Below, piece after piece: positions 38,463-53,039 of a stretch of DNA of 64,000 bases. Location of the stretch: the NCBI GenBank assembly GCA_013397455.1, contig VYZB01000024.1, forward strand, positions 1,636,905-1,700,904, in the 5' to 3' direction. The DNA is from Crotophaga sulcirostris (lineage: Eukaryota; Chordata; Aves; Cuculiformes; Crotophagidae). The first letter of the stretch is position 1. Each line of letters begins with the position of its first letter. The translations under genes were made by a program, and so were the position numbers. The notes beneath the pieces are model-generated. The model was not told the DNA's origin and searched no databases. It saw only the letters and a list, made by a program, of their open reading frames with translations.

Positions 38463-41400
38463 AAAACCAAAGACACCCCAGCCAGAGCCCTGAAAAAAGT
38501 CCTTAAGCATGGAATTGCCACCTTCCTAGATACCAAAGGCATGAATACTGTAATACCTGCATATACTGCTCCATCCTTCTTTGCTGTTCTCCACATGTGT
38601 GAAATACATAAACTAAGTGGAAAGTGGCTGTTTAAAGTGGCTAAGGGCATCCATTATCGTGCCAAGTATATTTACAGCACATCTAAAAATTGTTGCTAGG
38701 ATCACTAAAATGTTTATTGGCAGAATATGAGGAGAGAATTTTATAAAATGTTTGCTTCTGGACAATAAAAAGGAGTAGAAGGTGATGATTGTATTTCTGA
38801 ATGTCTGAAACCCAAAAGTTAGCACACTCCCAGATCCCAGACCATTTATAATGATATATAAATGTCACGCCTTCCATGTCTGAGTAGAAGCCAAGTTAAG
38901 GACACATGACATCTGCTCCAGATGAAAGTGATTCACACTCATAATGTAATTCCACATATATAACAACTTCCTCAAGTTTTTTTTGCAGTTACCAAGGAGT
39001 TATTTGGAGCATCTGGGGAGGATTGTCAGTGTAACAGTACTGGCTTGTTAAGAAAGTTAGGAATTCAAATTTCCCTTGTGAAGATAAGGGACAATAACTC
39101 AGTAACTACTATCTTGAAAAGAATTACTGATTAGCACACACGCAGATATATGAGAGATTTTCTTATGCCAAAGGGCATATTCTGGGCTTTGTTTGTTGCC
39201 TGGTACATTTCTGAAATTATACGACTTTGTTTATTTTTTCTTGTGCAACAGATGCTAAAAGCTCTAAGTGGAAGAAATGCTGCGGTATTGATCAGTCACA
39301 AAGCTCTTCATCAGCTTGGTAGTTCTAGACCAGATGGAAATCTAGTCAATTGGTACATTATTCTGCAACAGATTAGAGATTGCCACCACTTCATGGGTAC
39401 ACTACCTCCAAACATTGAACCTTGCTGGTATCAGCACCTGCATATTTTACACTATTTACGTTACTACAGTTGTTAAATCTATTCCATCTTTCCTTTGGCA
39501 CGCTCATCAGCTAACCTAGAGTAATGAATTCATAAGGGCTCAATGCTCATCTAATAAAAAGTTAGGTTTTGCCCCAGTAGCATTTACTGCATCATCACTT
39601 TTCTTACAGGACATGAATTTTTCAACAGCTTGTGAAAAGTTGTGAACAGAGACTTAATTAGAACCACATTCAGCAGAAAGGTATCTTACATTATGAGTGA
39701 AGGAAAGATTTGGGTAATATTAAGCAGCTGTTAAAATACACAATTAAGTCAAGCTAATTGTTATTACTGGCAGCCCCAACGACAGATGAACAGTGAAATG
39801 CTTGACTGAACAGGCCTTTGGTCAAACAACTGATGTTGCATAGCTATTCTGCAGTAGGCTCATGGCTCCCATTGGATGCAGAGATATAATAGTGACAGAT
39901 AAAAAACGCAATCTGTATAAGCATCAAAAGCATTGTCCTTCTTCCTGTTCTTACTGAAAAATATTGTCAGGCTGAATTCAGACTTGAGAATCCCTAATGA
40001 CAGTTTGCAGATTTGAGGGACAGGAGCCACAAAGGTAGCCTGATCTCCTGACACCAATTCCAGTAATTCCCATCGAATGGCTCGTGGCTGAACTGGAACA
40101 CAGCCCACTAAATAGACACACAGTCTTGATTTTACAGATATTGAGGATGGAGATTCTACATATTTTTCCAGAAGTCCTAAAGTTTTTAAAAGTTTCAGGA
40201 TACAGGTGACAAAGCCAGCATAACAATTTCTTTCTTTCCCACCCTCTGACTACTCCCTTTCACCTCTGTGTTGCTGCATCCTCACTCATGCCAGTGCTGC
40301 TCTTTGTGGATCTATGCTGTAAACCAGATTGCTGTAATGGTTAAAAAAATTATGGGAACCTCTAAATTTGACTTAATTATGGAAGAAACATACTGTTAAC
40401 TGCCTTCTTACAGGGCAAGGCATTGTTGCAACCTTGAGTTAGTCTTGTTCCACATGTTATGTTGTTATTTACATCCAAAATGTGTATAAAATACTATGTT
40501 TCTGCCATGGAAAAGCTTTATAACCACTAAAACTGTACTGCTGTCATTGTGCACTAAGAAGTGAGTGAGTAAGTCTCATTATAACTGCCAATCAAGGAAG
40601 TTATTGAAAGGGTGACAATTGAACATAAGCATTTAAATAGCTAGACAAGAGCATGAGAGACCTTTGATTTAGAGAATGACATTTATGCCAAACTGCAAAT
40701 AAATTAGATCAGTCACGATCTCAGTTTTCCATTTAGTTTAGAAGTGGGAGTCCTTCCTGGTGTCTTCTCTTGGCAAGGCTTGTCTGTCAACGTCCTAGGA
40801 GCCTTTTGGAACTCCTAGGAAGCTATGGAAGTGTAATTTCCTTACAGGGTCAGCGAGAAGACTTTTTTTCCCACCATTTTAGCCTACCTTGGATACTGGG
40901 GGATGACAAACAATTCCAAAACAAAACCAGACCTCCTTGTTTCCTTGGAGCTCTGTGTAACTTTTGCACTTGGAGAACTTTGTTGCATCAATTGGTCTGG
41001 CAATCATGCCTGGCAGTAAAGGGTCTAAAGGAAGTACCTTCCACTTAAACATCCACTACTTGGCCAGTATGATGACTAAGTATCTGCACTGCCTACGTAC
41101 AGCCCTGCTGTTCCTTTGAAACAGCCCTGTGCATGTGGGAAACAGGTTGTTTCTCGGCAGCTATAACAAGACACAGGAATTTACTCTTGAAGTAACTTTG
41201 CTTTTTGGCAAATTCTGACTCTGTCAAATCTCCACTCAATGTTTTCTTCTCTGTTCCCATGTCCCAGGAGGCAGCTCCTTACCCCACAGCATTTACCGCA
41301 TGCACACCTCACAGTCAAGGAGATGGAAAGGGAACTTTCACGTGTTGGTGCTGGTTTTACTCTGGAAGGTCCTCATATACATGGTGACAGGCACGTTGGA

Positions 41401-42035
41401 AGAACCTAAATAGTACAGAATATGCTGCCAGCTCTGTTTGAAACCACTTTCTTCCCAGTGAGGTAGTTTTGCTTGAGCCTTCATCCAGTGGAAAGATATT
41501 ATCATTTATTTAATACGGCATAAAGTGAAAAGATAAGAGTATTGTCTCTGTGTGGGAGACTCATCTAAGGCTGCAGTTCCTTTCTGAACAGGTGAGCAAA
41601 CAGGAGCAGCTATAGGAGGGAATGCAAGCGAACAATGTAGAACAACCCTGATGGGATCTGCAGATGAATAGTCTCTTCTCTAATCTATTCCTTTAAATAA
41701 AAAAGGAAGAAGTAAGAAATAAAGCAGCAGTTTTTTAATGGTTCACACAATTAACTCTTGAAACAGTTTGATGTGGATTTTCCTTCATTTGAAGCCTTCC
41801 AAACAAGGCAGAATGTCTTCTAAAACAGATTCAAACAGAATCAGCGCTGATGGCAGCTTCCTATGTTGTGTGGAGGCTTGGATGAGATTTTTTATAATAA
41901 CCATCCTGGCCTTTGACACTCAATAAGTTTCACTTTAGATGGTCTTACCCTTTGCATGGTGGGAAGAAGGCTTTTTTTTTTTCATTAGATAGCAAAGCAA
42001 TAATTTATTTTTTGGTGATTTTATAAGCATACTTC

Positions 42036-42054
42036 ATATATATATACACACACA
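42036..42054. repeat. TA/CA dinucleotide microsatellite
   Basis: A short run of TA units passes into CA units (about four to five of each). Simple sequence. Confidence 0.85.
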
Positions 42055-43712
42055 GTTTTATGTGTAGATGCATATATTAAAAAAAAAAATCTGTTTCTCC
42101 ATAATGGCTTTGTCTTTTCTTTACTTCTACTGATTAAATTTTTACGTTTCCAGCTCATGTAACTAAAGCCAGCACTAAGAATAGAAGGCAGCTCCTGTTC
42201 TAAACCTACTAGGATTAACCATCAGGCTCAAATAAACATAAAAATAAAGCATCATATAAAGATGTTTAGCAAGGTCAAAGATTTTCATACAAATGTGTGG
42301 ATAAGATAATGGGACTTTGCTGCTCATCATTATTTTCCCAGGATGATCTTAAAAACCTTACTTATTAAAAAAATCACCTGGTACTTAAATTTAGGACATC
42401 TACTGTTACCTAACAGCTGTGTGGGCTTGTACATATAACATAGAGCCACAGAAGAGGCTCCAGAGTGAGCCCCTGAAGCCTTACCAGTACATGTACTTCA
42501 GCATGGAGCCACTGGGACAACAACTGACTTCCTTGCTGTCTAATATATAAAGAAAATTGTTTTTTTTAAAAAAAAAAAGTTCAAAAGTTCATTGGTTTAA
42601 GAAAGGAAATAAGTATTAGGTTATGACTTCAGATGGCCTACACTGGCCTGTCTCCATTAGTTTAAGATAGAGTTATATTATGTTATCTGAGAAATTATCC
42701 CAAAACATTTAATTGCTTGAATAGCATCTATGATAGATAAATGATTTCCAGAGAATTATGCTAAAGTTAGGGCTGTCAGTGAACATTCCTGCTGGTAATC
42801 TAAACTACTGTTCTGGTCTCTTTTCAGTGTTATTTATGGCTGGCTAACTTGACTACCAGATAGAAAGTACACAAACCCAGCCATAAAAAGATCTATTCCA
42901 GATAACAGATTATCTTGGTGGTAACAGTGTTTGTGTTCAACATTTTGTCAAAATACCAAGCTGGTCCTGCGGGAGACTGGAAAATATTTTCCTCCCCTTT
43001 GAGGTCTTGGTTCTGCTTAATGTGACCTGTAAAACACTGTGAGAGGATGATGTTTAGTTTGAGCTTACATTTTTAGCCTTACTGCAATTACAATAATTAG
43101 AAGAATCTGGTACTGGTCTTTGTTTTCTTCCTGAATATTAATTCTGTTCATTGTCACTTGTAAGCATCAACTGGCATTCTAAATATGTTAATTAGCTGCA
43201 ATTTTATTTATAGACATCCTGAAGAAGAGACATAAGCCTAAATCAGTTCCTTGCATCCACTGTCCAAAATTCAAATTCAGATCCCTTCTCAAAAGGTCCT
43301 TACTTTGACACATTGGACTTAAGTCTGTCCTGGTCTTCAGGCATATCTGCAAGATACTTCTAAATAGTGCTTGGTTTTCAGCCTCTCTATTTAGGAAAAA
43401 AATAATGTCCGTCTCTAAAAAGTCATGATCTAACAGCTGAACTTAGACAATAAATCAGGCCAGCTGTAACTATTTGGTCAGAAATTGATAATATACTTCA
43501 AAAACTTGAGATCTGAAAGTTGGGAATTAAAGAAAAGGAAGTAGAATAACAACAGAAAACAGCTCAAAAAGAAAACACATACATATTTGTAGTGCATAAG
43601 CTCTTAATTGAATTTTCCTCTTTCACAATCTATTTTAAAGTTACGATAATTCCTTATTCTGTTGCCTTTCCAGAGTGTTTTTTTTTCAACAATGTTTATG
43701 TATATTTTGCAG

Positions 43713-43801
43713 CTAATAGGACAGCCTGTAACATGCAGTATGGTGGTAATATAATGTACCCGTGTATACTTGAAACCTTACCTCAAGAAAAATTGTCAAA
43801 G
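43713..43801 (+). other. Exon-like segment, low confidence
   Basis: TATATTTTGCAG, then 89 bases open in one frame (phase 1 to phase 0; NRTACNMQYGGNIMYP then LPQEKLSK) and AAAG/GTAACA. It includes two Cys and a possible N-glycosylation site (NRT). No family recognised. The acceptor tract is interrupted by purines. Confidence 0.1.
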
Positions 43802-45376
43802 GTAACACCATGAATGAACTGGTCTTCTTGCACTGAGAGCAAAATCCATAAGTCAATGCTTACAAAATCATGTGATATTTCAAATTTCCTTTCCTGACCT
43901 GCATTTTTGTTTGGTTCTCTTTACAAAAAAAAAATAAGAAACTTTTTCTACTATTGCAGAGTACTCCTTTCCAGAGACAAGGATCTTACACATATCAGTT
44001 TCAGATTGTTTAGTATTGGATAAGCAATAGTAAGCTTATAACCATCCAGGAGACCACAGAACAAGAAATAAAAATAATGTGCCCTAAAACACTTGAACGG
44101 GATTAATGAACTTCAGTTATCTATCAGGTAGATGACTAATGCAAAATTTCATCATGATTCCTTGATAAACAATGGAGAAAGATAGGGTTTTTCACAGTAC
44201 AGATTACCCAATTCCAGTATAGGTGTTTGTGGTAGATGGTGTGAATAACACTCTAAAGATGCAAATCTCTGTAGAGGTTCCATCCAGAAAGACTAGATAA
44301 TTTGCTTAGACTAGACACCTAAATTGCAGATAACTGAAATTAGGGCTTATTTTTCCAAATTTAATTTTCACAGATCTTATGAAATCATGTACAGAAACAA
44401 AGTTAACAGACTTATTATTAAGACTGAAATGTGAATAATTCAGTGTGAACACTAAAGCTGCCAGTACAAGTTTAATCTGGTCTCGTTGGTGTGTGTACAT
44501 TATGACCCTTAACTACAGAATCACGGATTATTTCATGGTGAGGTAACCACCTCTCTATGACACTGATGCAGATTTGCTGGTCTCACATCAGAAATGAAAG
44601 TTTGGAGTTTTTCTCACAAAGCAAGGAGATCTTGGTGTGGCTTTCCCATGGGGCAGGAGAAACAGAGGGACCTTCAGAAGGCTGCTTGTGTTGTCTGCCA
44701 TCATTTGTACTCATTAGAGTAGCAGTGTGGACCTTGGATTAGAGAAAGTGACGGTTATATTTTCTATGTGAGAGAATATTCTCATCAAGGTAGGCAGTAT
44801 CAAGGGAGAAAGGAGAAGGATTTTCACCTTATGAAGAGATAACGAAACTTGATAACCTTATGGAAAGCTAGAACTTTCCTTCTTTTACAGTGGAATTTTG
44901 GCAATGTTAATAAATCAATGAATTTACAATATCTTGGTAGTCTCCTAGCAGAGAGGAAGTCAAGACAAAGCCACAAAAATCTAGATTTACTGGCTGTAAC
45001 TCCCTTTTATTCCACTATATCACATTCATGCAAACTATTCTTGCATGCATATTCCAAGGTCTGTTTGCAAGTTGTAACATACGTGTTATCTGGCCATGTG
45101 TCGCAGTCAGTTTATGCTGGCTTGTGAAATACAAACATATTTAGTGAAGCCAAAAAAGGGGAAACTTCTAAGTTTTAACTGAAAGATGTCCTAGCATAAT
45201 ATTATGCATTAAAGTACATAAGCAACCAATTTCGAGCTAAATTCACATTAAATTGACTGAGTTTTTGGACAGTCTGCATTTCTCTATGCTGTTTTATAAA
45301 ACAAATTATTTTGTTGCATTTTTGTTAACATAGACTTTCAGTTTTTCTAGAGCCCATGAGTAACTTTGAGTGAACA

Positions 45377-45403
45377 TTTATGCATAAATATGCATGCATG
45401 CAT
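45377..45403. repeat. Adjacent ATGCAT palindromes
   Basis: TTTATGCATAAA (45,377-45,388) and ATGCATGCATGCAT (45,390-45,403) are perfect palindromes separated by one base. ATGCAT/ATGCAAAT-like cores are bound by POU-domain proteins in general; whether they are here is unknown. Confidence 0.85.
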
Positions 45404-47595
45404 TTCCTTTTTAACACAAACATAGCTGCCAGAAGAATTAGTGAGGATGTGCGTGTAGGCATGTCTTATTTTGATTTTCTACCTAGTTAATTCATCTAAT
45501 CTTGATAGTATTTGTAAATGCTTTGCCCAGGTTCCAAGGGAGAAGAAGCTTAAACCAGGACAGATACTGCCATTCTCAGATTGTGTAAGGATGCAAAACT
45601 AGGAAATCATCAGGAAAGCAGTGATGTTCCTTTTTCACTTGAACGTGTGGTTAATGGTTATTAGTCAATTGCCTGGAGCCCAAGGAGTTTAAGAATTCAT
45701 TCAGCTTTGGAGGATCACCTAGCAACAGTTTCTGGGAAACCACTGCTCTGAGGGATTTTTTTACTTTATTGTGTTTTCAAATAGAAGTCAAGAGTGTGCA
45801 AAACCTCACATTAGATCAAAATATAAACAAATCAATGTTCGGCATCCAGTTATCACAATAACAGGAGTCATAAAAATATGCTGCCTTATGCTATTCAAAT
45901 TATATGGAGAGATTATATTCCCCAAATGTTCATGCAGACAAAATCAGATTCACTTAAAAGTTCACTGGAAGTCAGTGGTGCCAGCAACGTGAAATGAGAT
46001 TTGATTTAAGATATGTATGAACAGGAAAAAATGCATCCAGCTATCTTCTGGATCCATACTACTATGGGATGCATTAAACCACCAAAATACAGTGTTACTG
46101 CAAATCAACAAAATGCAGTTATTCGAATTGGAAGTTGACCAGGACACCTATCTGAACTTCTACTCAAAAGATATTACTATTTTGAGACCTAGTCCCAAAT
46201 GTCCTGCAGAAAGTTTTGGGGATGGCAATGGCCTTTTTGCCCCTTCACTTGTTCTAATAGCCATTGGATTATTTCCAAAAATGTCTCATTTAGACTTCAT
46301 TTAAAAAACAGATCAGAGCACTCCCAGACTAGGCCGTGGTCCTGCAGGCTTCTGAGGAAGGGCCGTCTGCACCTATCAAGATCTTTATGTGAGTGTGATA
46401 AGGGATTACTAAGCAAATATTTAGCACATTTTTCAGTTCTCAAGTCTTTAATCTTGTGTCTAGGGGAAAAGTAGGCCACACACTGTGGATGTCTCACCAT
46501 TATCCTGTGGAGACAAAATGTATAATAGTATGGTTTGCCTTGTATGCCTGTAGGAGTTTCTGCATATGCTTTTTCCTTTCTCTCTTTTACACAAGCAGGG
46601 AATGTTTGTTCTTCAGATAACCCAAAGTATTACAGGAGTGTCAAAACTATTGTAAGACAAAGAAGCACTAACAATGGATGGGCACATACACATAATGAAT
46701 TATTCAATTAAATGTGGTAATGATAGCATATCAGGAGAAATGCTGAGGTGAACAAAGAGATGTTCTGAAGTGCAGAAATATTTGGAATCAGCTGGGTGAC
46801 AATACACAATTTTCAAGTATGGGTTTCTGAGAAAGAGAGTGGCTGGATCTCCCTGCTCAAAAAAGCCCCCAGTCCAAACCCTCTCTCTAATATACTCCAA
46901 ACGCAACTGGACATAAGGTGTTTGGCTCCATGGGTTCAGTTGAAATCATGTTCCAGTCATGGTCTTCAGCTCATGAAGGAGAAGCTAGTGGTCAGTCAGA
47001 GGAATATGAGAAAATATATGGAAATCTAGAGCATCAATATTCCAAATGAGGGACAGATGGAACAAAACAAAGAGGCAGTTTTTCCATTAATGCTTTGATT
47101 ATTATGACTGGGCACATTTGTTCCTGCACAGGCAGGGCAGGGAGGTGTCCTTTGGTGCAGAATAAAGACAGCTGTGCGGTCTTCTTTTTGTGAACTGTGC
47201 CATCAGCCATTGTTAGTGGTAATGTCCAGAGCCTCCGCAAGAACCACTCACACCCCAGAATTAAACTTCAAGTGACAAGTAAACTTTACAAACAGGAAAC
47301 CATGTCAAGAAATGATAAGCAAGTAAGCAAGTCTTCAAGTGTAGGATTCATCTCATCCAGCTTGACTTGTCTGCAGTGTAGACAGCTGTACCTGAGCTCA
47401 TGGCCCTGAGTTCCCAGTGCAATAGGTTGTGAGAAACACATACTTTTATAATGTCTGCTCCTCACTAGACAACTACTTTCAACTGAAATTAGTTGTGTCT
47501 AAAATTGCCTATTTTCCTGTACTAATTATAAAAGAAGATCAAGTAACCAACTTAGGTGGATATACATAAAAATAAAACACAGGCATGTGGTCACA

Positions 47596-47753
47596 TGTCA
47601 ACATTATTTTGAGTGTATTTAGAGCACCTAATGAAATTTTTAGAGGTACCTATGGTCCAAGTTATTTGAGGTAATGTCAATATTATTTTGAGTGTGCTCT
47701 AAGCATCTAATGGAATTTTTAGAGGTACCCAAGGTTCAAGTTGTCTGAGGTAC
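47596..47753. repeat. 79-bp tandem duplication, two copies
   Basis: Copy A (47,596-47,674) and copy B (47,675-47,753) both begin TGTCAA and share ATTATTTTGAGTGT, AATTTTTAGAGGTACC and TGAGGTA. About 65 of 79 positions agree (about 82%). The divergence shows that the duplication is not recent. No repeat family was recognised for the unit. Confidence 0.92.
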
Positions 47754-50700
47754 CAGGACACCTATTTACCTCTTTAGCCTCTTTAAACATGTATGTATAT
47801 GTATGTACTAGAGATACTCATTTGATCCTGAGAGTTGAGCTCTGACTTGCCTGAATGTCCAAGTCTCCTCCTGAGGTCAATGAGTGAGGTGGGTACAGAA
47901 AGAATGCTAGGTTATACCTAAAGTACTTTTTCTTTCTCACCTTTTGTGACTCCTGTGTAGCTAAGGATCATGTGGCAAAAATAGTTTCTAATCACATACC
48001 TTTTTCCACAATGGCCCTTGGCCTGTGCTTTCCTGGTCCAAAAATCACAAAGTCATGTTTATTTTAACATCTCCAGAATGTAAACCAATTTTAAAAATAT
48101 GAAGATAAAGAGGAGGTACCACCAGCTAAATAGCAGAGTAATAAATATCCAGTGACATTAGAAGGCTTTTTGCAGGATACCAATGGGAGTTCAGTCTCAC
48201 TGGGCTGAACTGCAAAACAGTAACTCCTTTAAGCCAAAAGAAAGAGAAATAAATTATCCTGGTGATATTTATTTACTTGCAGTATTTCTTTCAGCTGCAT
48301 CCCACTCTTTCAGTACCTTACTTTGTCAGCTTCCCATGCCACAGAAAATATTGCTTTTCAGGCTCTCTTGGAGGAACAAAGCTTAGCAGAAAAAAAGGAC
48401 CAAAGCCTGGCAGAAAAAAGGACCAAACGTGGGATAGGACCCCTCATCTTGTTTATACTGTCTTCACTGACAATAAGGGAGCATCTGGAGGTAAAGCTTA
48501 TGTTACCTGTCTACTATAAAACCTGGGTAGAGACAAGACCCTAATATCCTGAAGCTGAATCTCTCCTTTGCAATCAGAAATTATTTAGGAAACGATCTTA
48601 CAGTCACTGCAGAAAGTGCTGTTTGCAGGAAGGATTGTCTTTTGTCTGTGTAACTCAGCCTTGTTAAGGGGACAAATGTGTCCCATCACTCAGCATCCAG
48701 ATTTTTTTTCCTCTGGTTCTTAATACAGAGGTTTCTGCCTGGGAAAGGCCCCAGGGAAGGACTGCTAGTTTACTGAGAGGTAATTTGGAGAAGACGCCCA
48801 CCAGCAGAGAGGTTACATACAATAAGGTAGTTATTGTGTGTTAGTTATCTTTTTAACAAAACAAATGAAGCAACAGAAACTCCCACACTTTTGTTTGAGA
48901 GAAAGTCAAGCCTTAGGTAATTAGTTCTCCAAGTTTTTCAGGCTGACTTCCCCACTGATGTGTAGAGTTGCACCATATACGTACCGACATACAAATGGTA
49001 AATTTGACTCACGTGGAGCTGATTTTTGTATTGACCTCAAAGATGAGAGGAGTAAATGTATGGTTTCTAGGTATGGATACAGGGGAGGCAAAGGGTACAG
49101 AGGAAACAAAATACGTGCTAAAGGCACAGCAAAAGATGTGTTCAGGCACTATCACTTAAACTGGTGTGCTGATTATTCTTCAGCCACAAAGAGAATTAGA
49201 GGTGATAAAATTCTGTGCTTCTGTAGTATCATTCTTGAAGGAAAAAGAAAGCATTAATTAAGCTTCCCAACAAACCTCTGCCTAGTTGAGCAAAATGCAG
49301 TACAAAGATGTTAAAGGTTCTGTTTTCAAACCTACTCCCCCAACTATGGGCAAGTAACGTTATAGATCCACATTTTAAAGCCTTTTCCTGAGACCTTTGC
49401 CCATTCATGCAATGAGGCTACAGCTGCCCCAGAAAACACCTTAGCAATACAGCTTCTGGGCCATAACCTCAAAAACCACTTCTTCCCTCTTACAAAAGTT
49501 ATTCCAAGTCAGTGAGAAGAGTATTGGTAATTGTAAATCCACTTTGAGAATAACCTATTTTGAACTTACATTTTGGAAGTTTTGTTCAAACGTTCAGAGG
49601 AATGTGTTAGTTTTAGGAGCTCGTTCCTTCCCTCTTCTTGGCAAGACAGGACTTTTGTCTTGAACAACGCAGTCCTCAGACAGGGGATTACAGGTCTAAT
49701 CAATCCCAACCAAATGTTATGTGTTTATTTGGCTGGTGAAATCCTTTTGGCAGGAACATTCCTTTGACCTGCCATCTAAAGTACCCACCTTTCAGGAGGA
49801 CATGGATTCCTGACCTAGTGTGTGTTTCTACATGGGATCAAAGACATAAAACATAACAGATAATGGGTCACATGCAACTTGGCCTGAAACGTCACCTTGA
49901 TTCTACATACTTCTAAATTAAATTGGCAAATGTGAAACCCATTCCTCATAAAGTTTTTTTCCATTACAGTGATTTAATCCCGTATGAGCTCAGTTAAACA
50001 GGTTGCATAATGTGTGGCTCCCCATATTGAAGTCTGTACTAGTTTTTCTGTGATCTGTTTCTGGTCTTTCACTAGCACTAGATAAAGAAGAGGCTCATTT
50101 TTTCATATTAGAAGAAACTGTTTTCCGTTTAAGGGTCCCCTTTCTGTTTTACTCCCTTCAACCTTATAGAATAATAAATGTGTAGGATTAAAGAATATTC
50201 TGACTCGAATTAATATGCCTGATTACTAAAGGAATTGCTGCAGAAACTAAGGTTAAAAACCAATAGATACATTTCTACCTGTACAAATGCAATGGAAAAT
50301 AAAAGGGAAAATAGGATATAGCCTAGAAAAGTTTTCATACTGCTGAAGACTAATATCGCCATATGTCTGGATTTTCTGAAATCTCCTCTCCTTTTGTCTA
50401 GAAATTCTGAGGATTTTTCTGGACTTGCTTGGAATCTCTAGAGTTTCCAGGTACTTTTTGAGTCAGATACTACTAAGCAGGCCATACAGAAATCACTGCC
50501 CTGTTCATGAATGGTATCTATCTGACACTATGAGAACTACCAGCAACTATGTGAACATGGTCTACATTTGATATATATGTATAGACCATGAGTCTTCCCT
50601 GTTCTGAAAGCTTCAAAACTCAAGTACCATACAGTACACAGAGACATGCTCTATATTTAAAGCCTACAAATACATTCATCTTTTACTTTTTCTGAGCACA

Positions 50701-53020
50701 AGCTGCCGTATCACAATTGTTTTGTAAAATGACCCATATATTTGGACTTTCTTAAATGCCAAGCCATGGAAGTCCTGTCCAGTTTACAATTTCCTATGTA
50801 CTGCAAATTTTGAAGGCATTAAAACCAAAAGCATTACTTTTAAAATATGAAATTGCATGAAAGATCCCAAGTGAAGAGCAAAGTGAGAAAGCAATGGGGG
50901 AGATCACTGACTATGACTGGCAATTTTCCTGTTATTGGTGAGGCCACATACAGTCAAGAAATAGTAGCATTTCTACACAGAATAGCTTGGCTTGTGCCTA
51001 AGGATGGCAAATTATGACCTTCTCAGATGGAAAAATCTGAAGTGTGTCTGCATAGATTTCCTCAGACACTTATAAACTCTTGTACTCCCTTTGCCATGCT
51101 TTGGAGTAACTCTAGCAGCAGTGCCAGGCCTGCAACGGCCACCAGAGATTGGGCCACCAAGGAAGCCACCCCTAAGCCTCACACTTCATCTGAGAGGTGG
51201 GAGACCAAACAGGAGAGGAAGCAGGCACAGCTGCCTGTCCAGGGCACTGGATGCCTGCCTGGCACACACTTCAAAATGTTCCTCTCCACACCAGATCTGT
51301 GCCTGGCTGGCATGAAGGATGTGTCTGACCATGCAACTGGGCTTTTGCTGGGTTAGTTTGTACCAGCAGGGCATAGTGATTAACCCCTTTGGCAAACGGA
51401 GTGTCTGTGGGCTTGAGGGGGTTAAATGAGCTACTGAAGTACTGGTTCAGCCTTCATTAGCCTGGGGCCAGATTACAGTGTTTTTTAAGGCCCTGCTCTT
51501 GTCTATATTAGCAGACTTTGAATTTAAAAAGAGGTCTGTTGTCAGACACCCTAATCCATGCAATAAGAACAAACTCACCTGATGAAACCCAACTACATAA
51601 ACAGATTAGGCAGCTGTCATGCACTAGCAGGCAGTGTATAATATGAGATGACATGATACGATAAACAACATACATATTGTTTGGAAATTTCTCTCTCTTC
51701 AATTCGAGATTTAATATTTATGGGACACACAAATACTGAGTTTCATTTGGCCATTGTCTCTCTTTCTCCAGAACAAACACGCATTCAGTAATTCTTCACA
51801 CATGTTCCATTCATTCAAGCTTCATGCACACCTTGTATGCTGTGGGTCAAATTCTCTTCTCAGCTGCTTACTTTGCAAACCATTGGAAATCAGTGGATGT
51901 GGAAATGATTCACAAGCAATGAAAAGAGAGACATGCCTTTTTTTTTCAACTGGGAAAAGACTTCTGGGATTATAAGCATGAATTTCAGCAGAATTTGGGC
52001 TATGATACAATGACTTTTCAAGAGGATTTAAGAAAAATGGATCTACATCCTCTTGCCATATGCTTTCTGCTATGAACATCTGGTTCCAGCGAGATCTCAC
52101 TGTGGGATATTTTGTAATGCAAAAAAGTGTTAAGTGACTTTTGCTCAGAGAAAGGTTTGGTCACAGACCCTTTATCCTCCATGTTACGTGTACAGTAAGG
52201 CCCCAGTCTATACATGACGTGTCTGGGGACAGTTAAATAACTACAACCAGTCAAGAGACATTGATCTTAGCAGGAATAACAGACGGACTGTGGACAGACA
52301 TATTGGAGTTTGTTGTGAGATCTGGGTAAGATGGAACAATGTGGAAGAGAATCCATAGCACAGAAAATAGCACAATATATCATGTTCTAATGGTATCACA
52401 TTTTTGCTGACTGCTTAGCCAGTCAGTCTTTCCTCTGAAACCATAGCCCATGGCAATTAAAGTAAGGCAAAAAACCAATTTTTCCTTAAGCAGTCACTGA
52501 AATTTAAACCTGTTCATTGATGAAATTTGTTCATGACCTCTGGAAATTTCTGACTTAATGGACTGAAACTTGAGGGTTTATATGCCTTCATTCAAAATTA
52601 ATATATTTTCTGGATGTATACACATAATGAATATACATTAATGTAGCTCCAGTTTTTAGGTCTTGATTTCCTTAAATGGCTAATGATTCTGACTTTCAAA
52701 AATCAGTTGTTCACTACTTTTTGGAAAACAAAAGCCTTCTGAGAAAAATCAAGTTGGACACTCAGAAAATGAGATCTTCACATCACAGGCACTAGCACAT
52801 TTTATGTGCTTTTCCCTCTGATGATATCACCTGGCAATGAATTCCTTGCGTGATTTGTATATATGTGTCACAGGCTTGCCAGTCACCCTAAGTAGCTGGT
52901 GTGCAAGGGATAGAGAAGATGACCCATGGCTGGGCCTTACAGTTCATTGTCACATTAAAATCCTCTTGTCCAAATGCATGCAAATCGTTTAAAATGTAAA
53001 TCAAATAAGGGTACCCTGTT
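47754..53020. other. Unique non-coding DNA
   Basis: No gene recognised. It holds a TATG-rich microsatellite (about 47,790-47,808), a small 24-bp tandem duplication at 48,386-48,432 and a GC-richer patch at about 51,100-51,340 with overlapping chance frames. Confidence 0.55.
48386..48432. repeat. 24-bp tandem duplication
   Basis: GCAGAAAAAAAGGACCAAAG with four more bases is repeated directly as GCAGAAAAAAGGACCAAA plus a few bases, with one A fewer in the second copy. It lies in a region open in two plus-strand frames between TTTCTTTCAG (48,296) and GAG/GTAAAG (48,490), but no product is recognisable. Confidence 0.8.
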
Positions 53021-53039
53021 GCCCTGCTGTGTTTTCCCT

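Larger units (their letters stand above)
38463..47595. other. Unique non-coding DNA
   Basis: No gene recognised over about 9 kb. It contains a TATATATATACACACACA microsatellite (about 42,036-42,054), an exon-like segment at 43,713-43,801 and ATGCAT palindromes at 45,377-45,403. Open frames up to 108 codons (39,150-39,476) have no known motif. Confidence 0.55.
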
